A stretch of DNA of 64,000 nt, from NCBI GenBank assembly GCA_021234155.1, contig JAJEKV010000026.1:1054001-1118000 (forward strand). Direction: 5' to 3'. Under the pieces are notes generated by a model, which was not told the DNA's origin, did not search any database, and saw only the letters and a program-made list of their open reading frames with translations. The stretch is from Isoetes taiwanensis. Taxonomy: Eukaryota > Streptophyta > Lycopodiopsida > Isoetales > Isoetaceae. Position numbers and translations under genes: made by a program. Positions 12,799 to 24,870 of this stretch are shown here, piece by piece; position 1 is the first letter of the stretch, and each line of letters opens with the position of its first letter.

Positions 12799-13760
12799 AT
12801 GGCTTCGGTAGAGAGCCTTAACGATAAAGTAAAGAATCTTGTTTATTTCCTTAGAAACAGTCTTGAACGCGTCAAAAGACCTATTTTTAGGTTCTTAGAA
12901 CGATCAAACAAGATTATTTCTCAGTTTTTTGCCATGAAGCAAGCACCTATAAGGAAGAACCAAAAGAAGGTACCATATCTTTCCTAACCACTTTGGAGAG
13001 ACAGATGCTTTATGGTGGCCTCAGCTTTTTTCTCAGCAACGTGACATGTTACAAGCCATGTCACAAGGTCGAAGACCTGTTGCATTCAACTGGCCATCTA
13101 GGCAAACTCTGCCTATGCAAGTTGAGAATCAAGAAGAACATGTACAGCTAATGCCTAGCTCAGATGAAGATGACAGAGTCATGTATATTGGCCCTACGCA
13201 CGACACAACAAGTTGCTCGGGTTTCTGGTTCAGTCTTAGAGATTTAGAAAGGAATGCTTGTTGTTGTCCCAGTTGATGACGATGAAACTGGGAAGCCATT
13301 CTGGCTGGCTAGAGTAGTGGAGGTAACAAGAGAGGATGGAATTCCCACTCAATTAAAAGTGCACTGGATGAGAACAAGTGCTGCCAATGCTTTTAGTAGG
13401 AGTTATAGTTTGGAGAGGGTAAAAACAAGAGTGGGAAGGAGAGCAAAGTCTAAAGCAAACACTGGTATCATAGATCTAGTAAAGGTTCTTGCATATGACT
13501 TTGTTCTGACTGCTGCTAATAAGTTACGTGTTGTGACTCAAACTTTAATAAGGTCGGCATGTGAATTAGATAAAGAACCTAAAAAGTTTGCCAAAAAAGA
13601 TGATGATGAAGACTCACTGGTAGACAGTGACGAAATCATTCGAGTACATCTAGTTTTGGGAGTGAGCGTGAGGATGAAAGCTCTAATGATCAAGGAATGA
13701 ACGAGTCTAAGGATGACTTGCATCCTGATATTGTGGCAAAATGTAAGTTCGTTCGATGAC
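12799..13760 (+). pseudogene. Transposon-type ORF relic with an acidic tail
   Basis: Three overlapping frames (12799-12987, 13046-13276 and 13254-13700) look like pieces of one broken protein. The middle part is acidic (SSDEDDRVMYIGP). The last part reads VVVPVDDDETGKPFWLARVV and continues with VHWM. This resembles the small beta-barrel (BAH or chromo-like) module at the C-termini of plant transposon-derived proteins, and the DUF7869-type relic at 500-2336 ends in a similar block. It then has a Lys/Asp-rich tail. No catalytic domain is visible. The function is unknown and a transposon origin is inferred. Confidence 0.4.
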
Positions 13761-13948
13761 ACAAACACGTAAACAAAAGAAAGTGCCAGTGATGAGGCTT
13801 TGTCAAAATGTGCTATATTTTTGACAATTTTGTTCATAATTTTGTAAAATTTTCAGGAGCTCTGAATACAACACTTCTTTATCACTCTAGTACCCTTGTT
13901 GTTTTTTTCATTGCCTATTTTTTTTTCTACTCTTCAAATAAGTAACTA

Positions 13949-13978
13949 CTAGTAAACGTGTGCCCGGCATTGCCGGGC
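13949..13978 (-). mobile_element. Helitron-like 3' terminus (minus strand)
   Basis: On the minus strand the sequence runs GCCCGGC, three bases, GCCGGGC (a 7 bp hairpin), then ACACGTTTA and CTAG followed by T. A short GC hairpin about ten bases before a terminal CTRR is the usual Helitron 3' end. Such an element would extend to the right of 13949. Its 5' TC end was not identified with certainty. Confidence 0.6.
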
Positions 13979-14948
13979 TAATGTCCTGCCATGTGTTTTT
14001 ATTTGGCCTTTAACGTTCATATGTGTAACTTTTGACAACACCACAGGTTGATGCATGCCATTGCCAAATGATGAATATTTACAACAACAACAACCAAGGA
14101 GACAACCAATACTCTTCAACCAACCTACATTGTTGTGTGCTTTCTTTAGCTAATATCGAATATCACTATGTGACAGACTCGAGAGAAGTAAAGATATCAT
14201 TCTTAATCAAACCCAAAAGAAGATGCATGTCATTGTGGGCACTATAGATTTTTTGTCGTGTAAAATTTTTCAATGGCCATCCACCCAACAATTTGTACTT
14301 CAAAAAACACTTAAGAAAATATTTAGCAACGTACAAAACTACTCGACATAAGTAGAAGCATGTGTTATATGATCAGTATCTCATGCTCTATAAACGTGAT
14401 GTGTTATATGACCAGTATCTCATGCTCTATAAATGCACCCACATCATTGCTCGACATAAGGAGTTTGTGTTATATGATGTCTAATATAAGATGGTGATGC
14501 ATACTGGGTACCCTATAATGCCATATCTCCACCAACATAAAACATGTGTATTTATCATCCCCGGACAAATAAGTACATAAGGAAATTGCATAAAATGACT
14601 TAAGTCTTGTGAAATTTGCACCTCACCAGTTGTAGTAGAACAGGATCTGAGCAAGTGGATACCTTTCGTGTGAATCTATTGTTGTGGAATTTTACTTGTG
14701 CAAAAAAATGTGATTTTTTCATCCAATATGGTTGGAGCCTTGCAATGTCATGCAAAAATCAACATATGTGATTTTAGTAGGCACATTGAAGCAGGAGACA
14801 TTTTATGACCAAATGATATCGTGTTTAACCATGAGATTTTTTCTCATTAATGATCAATAGGCATATTATTTCCTTTATATCATTCATACTTCTTGATCGT
14901 TTAGTATATGTTTACTGCCTTCATATTTTGACATTTAATAACATTAAT
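13979..14948. repeat. Non-coding stretch with a 34 bp tandem duplication
   Basis: The segment beginning TGTGTTATATGA and ending CATGCTCTATAAA occurs at about 14360-14393 and again at about 14400-14434, with a partial third copy near 14466. No gene is supported. If the Helitron-like end at 13949 is real, part of this is Helitron body. Confidence 0.5.
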
Positions 14949-15777
14949 GCTCGATATTCTTTCTTGCCAGCAGCTTTTGCTAAGCTGATCTTCTTAATTT
15001 ACTAACGTCAAGATGTAGTATGGCTGTAATAATACCACACATTTGTTCCAGAGATCTTCCAGCTACTCTTCTCCCTACTGGTTTTGTTGTCGGGGCTAAG
15101 CCTGTGCAGAAAATATGTTTTCTCTATGAGCCTCTTTTTTGTATCACTGCTGTTTAAAATATAAGTTGCATTGAGCTCATGCCACCTGAAAATGATTTGC
15201 TGATATCAAGGAAGTAATGAGCTTTGATCACATGGGCTCCATTAGACATAGCTGAGTCATTTGCTTCGGCACATTGAGAAAATGACTTGCTAATAGCAAG
15301 GAAGATTAGCTGATCCATTAGCTTCAATTTAGAAAAATCTGTTGAGTTGTCAAATTTCGGTTCCTTCTTCTGCTCCCGATCTTGAGCTTTAGTTCCGCTA
15401 CTAGGTCTTGCAGTATGGAGATAATGTATTAGTTTCATATACTGGATTTGCAATATTAAATGTTCTTTGCATTCTACATTTGCAAAATAAAACTGGCCGG
15501 CTCCATGCAACATACGTGAATCATTTGGTTTCTTATTCATAGATCACACATGGATAAGATGGGGGCATATGCAGATGAGTTAATTATCGTTTTATGGAGT
15601 TTAGAAAGAGCTCTGTCAGTTCAAATGTTGAAATAAAACAGCTGTGAACACCGTTTCCTTTGATATGCTTGGAAAAGAAATTGCCTTTTCATTTTTAGAG
15701 CATCTACGGATGCACGTCATTGATATGCTTTCAGACTTTGTTATTTATGTTTCTTTTCTATCTCCACATGCGAATTT

Positions 15778-16310
15778 ATGGTTATTTATGTACGGCAAAT
15801 TGTTGGGAGCTTGTATGAAGTCAAACCTTGCCCAGAATGGTTGCCATGTGGCTTATGCCTTCTAGCAGCATTTCAAATGCTTGAAACTTTTGTAACTATT
15901 GACATATCAGATTTTATTATTCGATCTGACAAGGGAAGCAGTAGTCAAATGCCAAAAATGCTCTACAATTGTTTTTTAGAGTCTCCAGCTTGAAAAAGGT
16001 GATTTACTTACTGTTAAGGCACAGTGTTGGGCCAATTTCTTTGAAAGGTTGCTAACCTTGTGCCTAAACCTTCCTGTAAGCTTTTTTAAAACCTTAGTTG
16101 TGCTTTCCCTTTTTCTTAACCTTAGCGTTTTTCTGCCTTCAGTGTTCTAACCAATGTTACTGAAGATTGTCCTGCGTATCAGCTGCTTCTTAGCTTCAAC
16201 TCTTTGCTTCAAAACAGTTTTAAGCAAATCTTTGCCTCAGTACTTGTCTTCTCTACTAATCAGGCACAATTCTAGTGCCAAATTTGAATTTGATTAGCTT
16301 TCTTGGTGCG
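15778..16310 (+). pseudogene. Exon-like remnants of an unknown gene upstream of copy A
   Basis: A frame at about 15778-15993 holds a segment ending MLYNCFLESP. After a frame change comes DLLTVKAQCWANFFERLL, followed at 16077 by GTAAGC, a good 5' splice site. A good 3' splice site, TTCTGCCTTCAG, ends at 16142. The frame after it (from 16144) begins VLTNVTEDCPAYQLLL and runs on in a helix-like pattern (SFNSLL). Copy B has the same layout with VLTNVTEACPAYQLLL from 37822; copy C is more decayed. The helical, leucine-rich look suggests an ARM/HEAT-like protein, but I do not recognise the family. It may be a fragment of a neighbour gene carried along in the duplication. Confidence 0.35.
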
Positions 16311-17116
16311 TTGTTTAAGTTTCCCTTTTTCCTTTTGATGCTCTTCTTTTGCTTTTTGTCAGATAGAGGCCTGGCATTCTACATTACAAAATGGTTCTCA
16401 ATAATTCGTCATGCTTCATATATAACCATGTAATGAAAATCTTATTTTTTTCCCTTTTAAACTGTATATCCAAACAAGATGGCGACAGTCAGACAAATGT
16501 AGGTATTATATCTTGGAGTAATATTGGCATGTGCTGCACCAATGCACTTGGATGAGGTAAATGAAAAAGGCATGGGTTTGGAATCTGCATTGATACAGTG
16601 AGAAGGAGAAGAAAATGAAGAAGAGCCAAAGAAAAGAGATACAAAAAGTTGTTTGTTGCAAGTGTCAGAGGTAAGCATTGATATTGATAATTTATTTGAA
16701 GCAGCAGAAAACATTTATTGGTGTTGAAAATTTATTTGAAGCATCAGAAACCATTGAGTCCGTTGTTGAAGCAAAGTATGCACCAGCTCATATTGATGTT
16801 GTGCATAGTAGACACTGTTATGTCTGAATTGCAGGCTGTGCACATGGGATATAAAAAAGGAATAGAGGAAAGTTCAGAGATCTTGTCTCCTTATCCACTC
16901 AAGTGCACGATTTCTATGGCACATAATTTTTTTTAACCAATTTGCGGCACGAAGAACTGACTGCACATTATGGCGACGTCTCTATCTATGCACACCGTTT
17001 TCACATGGGAATGCCAGGCCCATTGACAAAATTAATAGTAAAAAAAGGCTATAGTACACATAGATAAGAGGTTATCGTGGACAAATTTGCACCACAATTC
17101 CAAGGGGATGGAGCAG

Positions 17117-17124
17117 TATAAAAT
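17117..17124 (+). promoter_or_regulatory. TATA box of aegerolysin copy A
   Basis: TATAAAAT lies 32 bases before the start codon, in a segment (GAGCAGTATAAAATGAGGGG) shared with copy B. A start site 25-30 bases downstream would leave a 5' leader of only a few bases, so either the leader is very short or transcription starts elsewhere. Confidence 0.6.
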
Positions 17125-17155
17125 GAGGGGGTTCATAAACCCACATCAAATCAGA

Positions 17156-17851
17156 ATGGCTATGGCGAATAGAAGCATCTTCCTTCTCTTCATGCTGGTC
17201 TGTGTTGCTACAGCCAGGCCAACGCTCATAGAGCAAGGTAGAGTTAAATTAAGTTAATCTTTCAAGTAATAAGTTACATGACTGATATGCTATAGATTGT
17301 TTTCTTTGATTTGCTAGAACCTCAAGTAATAAGTAATTGAACTGGTTATACATGACTGATATGGTATATACATTGTTTTCTTTGATTTGGTAGAACCCCA
17401 AGTGATAAAGCTCAAGGTCCCAGGCAAGGTGGGAGGCGAGGGGAACCACTTTGATATGCAAATAACCTACATAGGCCCTGGTAGTTTATCAGTGTCGAAG
17501 CCATGGCTTCCTTGGGGAAAATGGGTTCCTGGAAATTACAACTACCAAGACGAGATCCAGTCTCCTCAAGGCCAACAAATATACAATGGGCAGTCTATGC
17601 GAGTAGCGTCTGCGGGCAGATCAGGCTCTCCCAGTGGGACGGAGGGATCCTTTGATCTGGTGCTCAACGGAATGACCAGGCTTATTTATGTGTACTGGGA
17701 TGCATGTTATCAGTGTCAGGCCCAGCTACAGGTCAGAACCCTCGACTCCAGTGTCACTGAGAAACACTCCCGCTGGGGTAACGACTACATTGGTTCCAAT
17801 ATGTGTGTCGTCTACCAGGGTTATGATGGCAGCGGTTGCCAGGTTTGGTGA
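17156..17851 (+). CDS. Secreted aegerolysin-like protein, copy A (two exons)
   Basis: Exon 1 is 17156-17237 and exon 2 is 17394-17851, joined by a phase-1 GT-AG intron of 156 bp, giving 179 residues. Residues 1-20 form a signal peptide: a short polar start, a leucine-rich core, then AT-A before Arg21. Residues 31-179 match the aegerolysin fold pattern: WGK at 68-70, GRS at 102-104, GTEGSFDL at 109-116 and YWDA at 128-131. The family usually has YWDCP, so the Cys is shifted by one. Cysteines at 132, 135, 165 and 176 could form two disulphides in the secretory pathway. Aegerolysins bind specific membrane lipids, and some act in pairs with MACPF pore formers. A role in defence against insects or microbes is inference, and no partner gene is visible. 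It is marked off from B and C by IFLL instead of IMFLL in the signal and by Gly105. Confidence 0.85.
17238..17393 (+). other. Intron of copy A with decoy 3' splice site
   Basis: The donor is GTAGAG and the real acceptor is TTTGGTAG at 17386-17393. An upstream near-copy of the acceptor and exon start (TTGCTAG at 17311-17317, then AACCTCAAGTAATAAG) would splice in frame but reach TGA after seven codons (EPQVISN). The same decoy exists in copies B and C. Confidence 0.85.
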
Positions 17852-18158
17852 ATAAGGTAGCTGCATTATCGTGCACATAAATCCATGCTCTTGCATGGTT
17901 TCATCTGGCTTCATTCTATAGTGATTCGATGATAGCCCATTTGCATTTTTTGGCCTTCACATGTTGTAAGCATAGAAACGGGTGCTCATAATATAGTCCT
18001 GTTATCAGACATGTGTTACAGCTTAGCCAGTAACGTCGGGGGAGAATTTTTTCTTAGGGTCCTTTTTGCTTGGGTAATTTGGTTCTTCTTTTAACTAACA
18101 TTAATATATGAAATTTGTGGCCGCGGCCTGCATTTTCCCTATGTTTTGTGAAGTAGCG

Positions 18159-18556
18159 CATGAACAATCAAGAATGGAAGTTTTAAACAATCATGAGTGA
18201 AAGTTCTAATCAGCATGAACAATCAAGAATGGAAGTTTTAAACAATCATGAGCGAAAGTTCTAATCGTTCTAATCAGCATGAACAATCAAGAATGGAAGT
18301 TTTAAACAATCATGAGCGAAAGTTCTAATCAACACGGGAGATCTTCATCCCAAGTTTAAGTCTACAAAGTAATATTTTTGATGCATTCCCCTATTAACCC
18401 AAGTCTAAGTCTACAAATAACATTTTTGATGCATCATTATTTGAAGCATTCCCCTCTTAACCCAAGTTTAAGTTGCAAATAATGTCTTTGATGCATCATG
18501 CATTCCCCTCTTAACCCAAGTTTAAGTTTGCAAATAATATTTTTGATGCATGTAGT
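18159..18556 (+). repeat. Two adjacent tandem repeats 3' of copy A
   Basis: 18159-18330 has three units of about 54-65 bp built on CATGAACAATCAAGAATGGA and ATCATGAG(C/T)GAAAGTTC. 18350-18556 has four diverged units built on CAAGTTTAAGT, ATTTTTGATGCAT and ATTCCCCTCTTAACCC. Neither is coding. Copies B and C have no equivalent next to their stop codons. Confidence 0.8.
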
Positions 18557-20399
18557 TGAGAAGGTAAGGTTTCAAAGGTTGAACACTTATTTATTTTAGT
18601 ACATCAAGTGAATACTTATTTATTTTAGTACATCAAGAACATAGAGTATGCCAAGGATAGAACATTATGGAAGTTTGTTGGTGTTGCAAATTCCCCTCCA
18701 TTGAAGCTATTCTTAAGGAAACAAATTCACCAGTTCAACATGAAAATATTACAACCTTTTATACTACAATCAACATAAAACTTACGTTCGTAATCCTCAC
18801 GCTTAAACAAAACATTTGCAGCAACAATTACAATTGAAAATTTTCACATGAACAGACAATTGAAGTGTTTCACATAAACATGAGAAGTTCAACAACATTA
18901 TCTTTTGCAAAGCCACAATCTGTGGTCTGCAATATGCTTACTTTGAGAAGAGTGTTATTGGAGTTCAGCATATCCAATGCTTTACAAACTGCTTGTTGAA
19001 ATCTTGCCCTTTCTTCTTGCTATAATGGGATTCAAAGCATAATCTCCTGCTTGTTGTACATCATGTCTATTAATAATTAATTCAGTTTATCAATTCTATC
19101 TTGCCTTCTTCTCCTATACTTCCTTCCTTCCTAAATTTGCGCTTTAAACTTGCAATAGCATCATAGATCTTTGGCAGGACAATGAAGCTAGCAAACAGTG
19201 GCTATGGCAAGGTCGTTGCAAGGACAGCCCACCAGAATCAAGGACACTACCCCCCCTTTTTTTTTGCTTCTATCTGGTGTCGGACATTCTTAATACATTT
19301 TTATCATAACCTTCAATTTTGTGGATATCTTGCAGGTCTCGAATTTGCTTAGTGGTCGTGATTGCTATAGTTGTTACAGATTGCACACCACATTGCAGAT
19401 TGAAGGGCCCGAACATATCTTGAGCATCATGTTATTCTGGAGTAAGCTTTGTTTGCATTGAGTTTTGTGTTACTTTTAACAATAATCTCTTTTCCCTCAG
19501 TAAGACATTATTTTTGCAAGGTAGTCAGAGGATTTTGGACTGGCTACAGAAAAGCAGCACTCGAGATCTAATGGGTGTTGTATCTCGAAGATCAGATATT
19601 AACTAATGCACACTTGTGAGCATGCGTTACACTTGCAAGCATGCTAGATATGAGGATTTAATGTATATTTTATATGGAAGCACTCTGTGAACCCAGTTAT
19701 TCTATATCTTATGTACCAATGACCAAATTGGGTTAGTGTTTGATGTTACTCGAGTTCTTTGTGGATTTCCAACTAGTATCACAATTTGATTTCAAATAAT
19801 TTGTATTTCTATTTAGTTATTTCTTGAATTCCTTTATTCTTTTATTTTGATCCGAAGGGGCCAAATGTGTTTAACAGATAACACAAACCATATATCAAAC
19901 AACTATGTAGGGCAGTAAGAGCCAATCTTTATGTAAAAGACATGCATAAAAATAGAATCATTAGGTATATATGCCTGAAATCTTAAGGTATTGAACTATT
20001 TTAGATATATGATATACCTCAACTTGTGGGAACATACCCCATAAACGAGGATCGCTATGTGCCATCTGAATCTTGGCATGAGTTGTGAATATAACGATCT
20101 GACAGCTCTCGAGGCAAGAAGATGCCCCTCCTGTGAATAAGCACCCAAACAACAGGGGTTTGAGGGGGAATTGTGTAGTGATTGTCTAATATATGGTTTG
20201 TGGATAATGGTGGCCCACCCTTCGTGGTGGGTTTATACATATTGCTATGTGCATGTTCGCATCATGAAAACGTTCAGTGCACTTAACTTTATCTACAAGT
20301 GAATAATCATGCGTTTCACCCAAAGTTATTGTTTTTTACATCAAATTTCCGTCTTGTTTTGGCCAAGTAACATGGTATTAAGGACAGTGACCCTAGCTA
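18557..20399. other. AT-rich non-coding stretch
   Basis: No gene, RNA or repeat could be supported. The short frames at 19961-20240 on the minus strand match nothing known. Confidence 0.45.
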
Positions 20400-20726
20400 C
20401 GTAAACGCAATTTAGGTTTCATTCTGCTCAATCCACCTATCCGCAGTCGCCACGTGGCACTATTTCTCTTTCGGCACTGCAATTTAGTCCGCATTCTGTT
20501 TTTTTGCTAACATTCCGGCTTTTCATTCTGCTTTTAGTTAACATTCTGTGTTTTCATTCTGTTTTGGACCAATGGGGCGTTGACAACTGTGCAGAACGAA
20601 ACCTAAATTGCGTCCACGTTAATAGAATGCGCGTTTACCCTGCATTCCGGCAGGGTCAACCACGCCTCCGCGCTTCGTGCGTCGGCATGGTTTCCCCTGC
20701 CAGAATGCAGGGTAAACGCGCATTCT
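20400..20726. repeat. Two successive inverted repeats (foldback pair)
   Basis: 20400-20427 pairs with 20591-20618 (25 of 28 bases, built on GCAATTTAGGTTTC). Immediately after, 20624-20666 pairs with about 20684-20726 (AGAATGCGCGTTTACCCTGC in the left arm) with only a few mismatches around a loop of about 17 bases. The second would form a hairpin of about 43 bp. This looks like one or two small foldback or MITE-type elements. Confidence 0.75.
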
Positions 20727-22470
20727 CTTATACGGAATGATAAAGTGAAGATCAGTCACCCTAGATAGTGGGTATAATGTAACTTTCTCAAGTAACCATT
20801 CATAGATATTTAATTATTTCTCCATGGTGGACCCTCACCATTCTGTCATATAGAAGTATTATGACAGAAGTATTAGGCATACCGTCATATTAAAGTATTA
20901 GGCCTGTTGTCACCAAGTCATTACCACGTGTAGTTTCTACACTTTCACACGTTGGCCTTCAACAAAGTTTTCACACGTTGGCCTTCAACAAAGTCCACTA
21001 AAAAATAACGGCTATTTCACCTAGCAATTATGTTGACCAAAGGGTTTCCCTAGCATGTTGCCGTCACTCGTTCTGGTATCATGCAAAGATGATGTTGTTA
21101 CTACACTCGTAAGTTGTTTTACTAGTCCATTTGACCCACAAATCATGTCCATCTGTATTCAGGGAGGCTTGGTTATAGCCATTCCTATTCAATGCCTTGT
21201 CAATTAAAATTAAAATTAACTTTAATGCTATCCTCCCTATTTTCAGGAAAATAAGTGGCTATGGATTTTATCCTTCTATTTGGCTCATTAAACTTACTGC
21301 TTTGTTTTGCGCAGAGATTAAGTCCATCCATCTCTACTAGATATATGGATATTTTTATTTATATGTATACACATGCTATTTTTTAGCAACCTCCCTATAT
21401 TAGTAGGGATCTATATTACTATTAGTTGTAAGAAGATTTTACCTTTGTCAGCTCATATAACACATCATCATTAATGTTGTATCCTCGAGACCCATTGAGC
21501 TTAAGAAATACAAATCCAAGTTTGTATTATGTCTCAACACTTGGTATACTTTTTGACCCGTCACAGTCTAAGCTATAAGGTTGTTAAATATCTTTCTAAG
21601 CATGTATCTTACCCACAATTCATGTGGTCATTGGTTCTCCTATCTTAATGCCAATTACTCTTAAGGATTGTTGGTTTCACGACCATTTACTACAACGATC
21701 GTTACGTTTTTCAATGATAACCTCAACCTTGATATTTACTAACAACTTCAAACCTTACAGACTCCATTCTAGCCACCCAAGGTTGTCTGCCATGCATTCG
21801 TCCTCTCCCTGATTCATTTCGAATGAGGTATCTGGTATTGGCCTTCGTCACTATATGTTATTAGAGAAATACTTATATTTGTTGCAATCACAAGCTATAG
21901 GCATAAGTTGAAGGAAGTGGTTTGCTATGTGTATGATGCCACCCTCTATTAATGCAATGAACATGTTCGTGAGAGCTCTTGATCACATTAGCATTTTAGA
22001 ATTCATCTCTACCTTCACTATTGTAAGTCAATTACAATGTTTTTAATGCACATGCTTAATTTTCTAAGGCTCATATAATGGGCTAATTATTACTCTATCC
22101 CGCTTAGGGGTAGTGGTATTGCTACCTCCAATGAATTTTAGTCAGAATAGTGTTTCATACTTCCTCCGGTTTTAGAGCTGTAACTGCATTGACTACGCAT
22201 TGGATCTGCTCTCTTCCACAAACACGAAATCCTAGACCAACCTTAAAGCTTAAACTTTATGGTGTCCTTCCTTGATCGTATATCCATTCTATTCCACTCC
22301 ATGCTCCATTATTCCTACCCATTCCACATGTCCATGGATAATGCTCGACCTCCCTAAACTACAATTCGCCATAGACAATCCATTATGTCTATGAACACAA
22401 TTATATTTACAACTCTTTACTCCACTTACATACTTCATTATGTATACCTATTTCACACGTCCACAACTAA
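20727..22470. other. Non-coding stretch, possibly Helitron body
   Basis: No coding gene is supported. A 25 bp direct duplication (TTCACACGTTGGCCTTCAAC and five more bases) lies at 20944-20968 and 20970-20994. TCTATATTACTATTAG at about 21409, preceded by A, has the look of a Helitron 5' end and could pair with the 3' end at 22500 to give a 1.1 kb non-autonomous element. That pairing is a guess. Confidence 0.35.
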
Positions 22471-22500
22471 TGCCCGGCATCGCCGGGCACACGTTTCTAG
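22471..22500 (+). mobile_element. Helitron-like 3' terminus (plus strand)
   Basis: TGCCCGGC, a three-base loop and GCCGGGCA form an 8 bp hairpin, followed by CACGTTT and a terminal CTAG, then T. This matches the Helitron 3' end pattern and is nearly the reverse complement of the end at 13949-13978. The element would extend leftwards. Confidence 0.65.
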
Positions 22501-23900
22501 TTTAATATTAAAAAGTTAATGGTCAGGATTTATGCTCACCTTTTAATCTAACGGTTGAGATCTGCTACACCAAAATTATTTTTTGGCACCTTCCTTGCAA
22601 CTTCCTCACAAAAATCAAGGGCTAGGATTTATCCTCCCCTTTCGATCCAATGGTTCAGGGACATGGTGCATGCCCCCATGCATGCCCATCATGGCCATCC
22701 ATGCACCCTAATGAGGTGGCATTATCCTGGCCTTTCATTTCGTGATTGGACGGCTGGGATGAATCTCTATGAACATGCCCATGGGATGACAAAAAGACAC
22801 ATCTAATACGTGTATATATACAAGTCTTTGTACTATGAGGGACTGCATAGGTTCCCCTAGATTTGCAAAGAATATATCAAGATTCCTTTAAGTTCTATGA
22901 AGATTCCCATAAGCATTTTATGGACATAGATCTTATTTATTTCGAATGAGTACTGGTTGCTCTACTATAGTCTGGTATGTACAGTCAACTCCCTCATTTG
23001 ATTTGTGCTCAATCGTCAGTCAACCTCTGGTATAATACCTAATTAATTTTAGGTCAAATCTTGATCCAATTGTCGATCATTCATCAGACGAAAGTTGATG
23101 AATCTCACATTGAATCATCTGGTCAAATAACTCAGTGGAACAATTTGTTCAATCCTTGGTCATATCTTCGATCTAGATGGCTATTATTGCATCGAATGAT
23201 CGTGCCATAAAAGCGTATTTGTATTAACTTAGTTTAGAATAATATTAAGAAATGCAAGCACTGCTCTAGTTGATTGCAAGACGTATCTACGCTTAGCAAA
23301 TTAAAAAATGTTAAATTGCAATTTATTAAAGTGCTTTATCATATCAACATTGCTGGGGCGCAATGTTAAGAAGATAAGTGACAATTGCATTACTATGTAT
23401 TCCTAGAGTAGCAAAATAAAAAGTTTTCAATTATAATGTCATATTAAACAAAACATCGAGTGGCCATTTTTAAGTCCTTGATGGCATGATTTTCTTCGCA
23501 GAGAAAATCGACTTCGAGAAACAAAATCTTTCTCATTAACATTTTAGAGCCTCGTATACATCAAATAACAAACATGAAATAACAAACATGAAAGAACAAA
23601 CTGATATACATATGGTAACCATAGAAAGGAACCTTAATGCCATCTAATTGTTTAGAGTGATTATTTGCAAAATCCACATGTGAACAAAAATAAGTTTCAG
23701 CATAAACAGAATACATGACTTTTTTAACCTTGAATGTAAGAGACGATTGACCATACAACTTCTTAAAAGGAGAACCAGACATGTGAGCTCGCAAACCCGT
23801 TACAGATTTTGGAAGTGCATTTCACGACCTAAAATTTAGATCGTATTTAGCATCTGCCTAATTCAGCAAAGAAATCAACAGTCATATGGAAAAAGCGTTA
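22501..23900. other. Non-coding stretch
   Basis: Only short, unrecognised frames occur here (for example 22555-22806 and 23561-23794). No repeats of note were seen. Confidence 0.45.
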
Positions 23901-24001
23901 GCTCAAAGTGGCAAAAAATCCACCAAAGACAATGCACGATACCGATTTAAAAAAATGCGAACATCATGAAATGAATAAAAATGATATCTGGACTTTTGCA
24001 C

Positions 24002-24870
24002 AGTTTTTGCAATTTTTCAGAAAAATTTTCTATTTTTAAACTGGGGTGCTTATCCTTGAGCATCTAGAACATTGTAGAACTATCTAGAACATCCTATTTT
24101 GATCTTTTGTAACTTCAATAAAATTTTCTATTTTTAGACTAAATTACTATTTTTGGCATTAGACTAAGGTGCCTACCCATGAGCATGATTACGCCATCGC
24201 TGTGGTGGTGTAAAGTGGGGCAGGTGAGTGGCATGGTTTCTAGCATTTAGGATTACGCATCATTCCTATGGTTTCTAACATTTTTACTGAGCTTGCAATG
24301 TTTCAAAACTTTCTACTTTTCGATTGAGGTCCTACCCACAAGCATCTAGAACATGCCAAAACATTCTATTTTGATTGTTTGTAAAATTTCATAAAGTTTT
24401 TAATTTTGGAATGAGCTACTTGCTCATGAGCATCTGAGTATGTAGAACATTCTACTTTTCCTTTTTGCATTCTTTCAAAAAAACCATCTATTCTTTTACT
24501 GGGACGCTTATCCACAAGCACCTAAAATATTCTAGAATTATCTTATTTTGAGTTCTTGCAATTTTTCAGAAAAACTTTCTATTTTTAAACTGGGGTGCTT
24601 ATCCATGAGCATTTAGAACATTCTAGAACTATCTAGAATATCCTATTTTGAGCTTTTGCAAATTCAATAAAACTTTCTATCGTTAGACTATTTACTATTC
24701 TTGGCATTAGACTGAGGTGCCTACCCATGAGCATCTATAACGTCCCAAAACATTCTACTTTAGTTGTTTGTAAAATTTCAAAAACTTTCTATTTTTAGAC
24801 TGAACTGCTTGCTTGTGAGCGTCTGAGTATCTGGAACATTCTTTTTGCATTCTTTCAAAAAACTTTCTAT
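24002..24870 (+). repeat. Diverged repeat array with CTAGAACATT decamers
   Basis: A segment built on TTTTTCAGAAAAA, CTTTCTATTTTTA and GGGGTGCTTATCC starts at about 24002 and again at about 24552. Both copies continue through TCTAGAACATT, CTAGAACTAT and CTAGAA(C/T)AT decamers, then ATTAGACT(A/G)AGGTGCCTACCC. Further degenerate versions lie between and after them. The decamer resembles, in opposite orientation, the array at 48251-48394. Confidence 0.75.

Larger units (their letters stand above)
14949..17851 (+). repeat. Duplicated block A (upstream region plus aegerolysin gene)
   Basis: From GCTCGATATTC near 14949 to the aegerolysin stop codon, this block aligns throughout with 36573-39539 with only scattered substitutions and indels, and in part with 57390-59237. 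About 2.2 kb of conserved DNA lies upstream of the coding region, and homology is lost right after the stop codon. Inside it are exon-like segments (see the entry at 15778). Confidence 0.9.

Noticed and set aside
16457-16714. Minus-strand frame upstream of copies A and B (also 38124-38435)
   Set aside because: It is conserved only because the blocks are duplicated. It has no domain, no splice context and is broken differently in each copy.
17726-17914. Minus-strand frame opposite aegerolysin exon 2
   Set aside because: It is a shadow of the coding strand and matches nothing.
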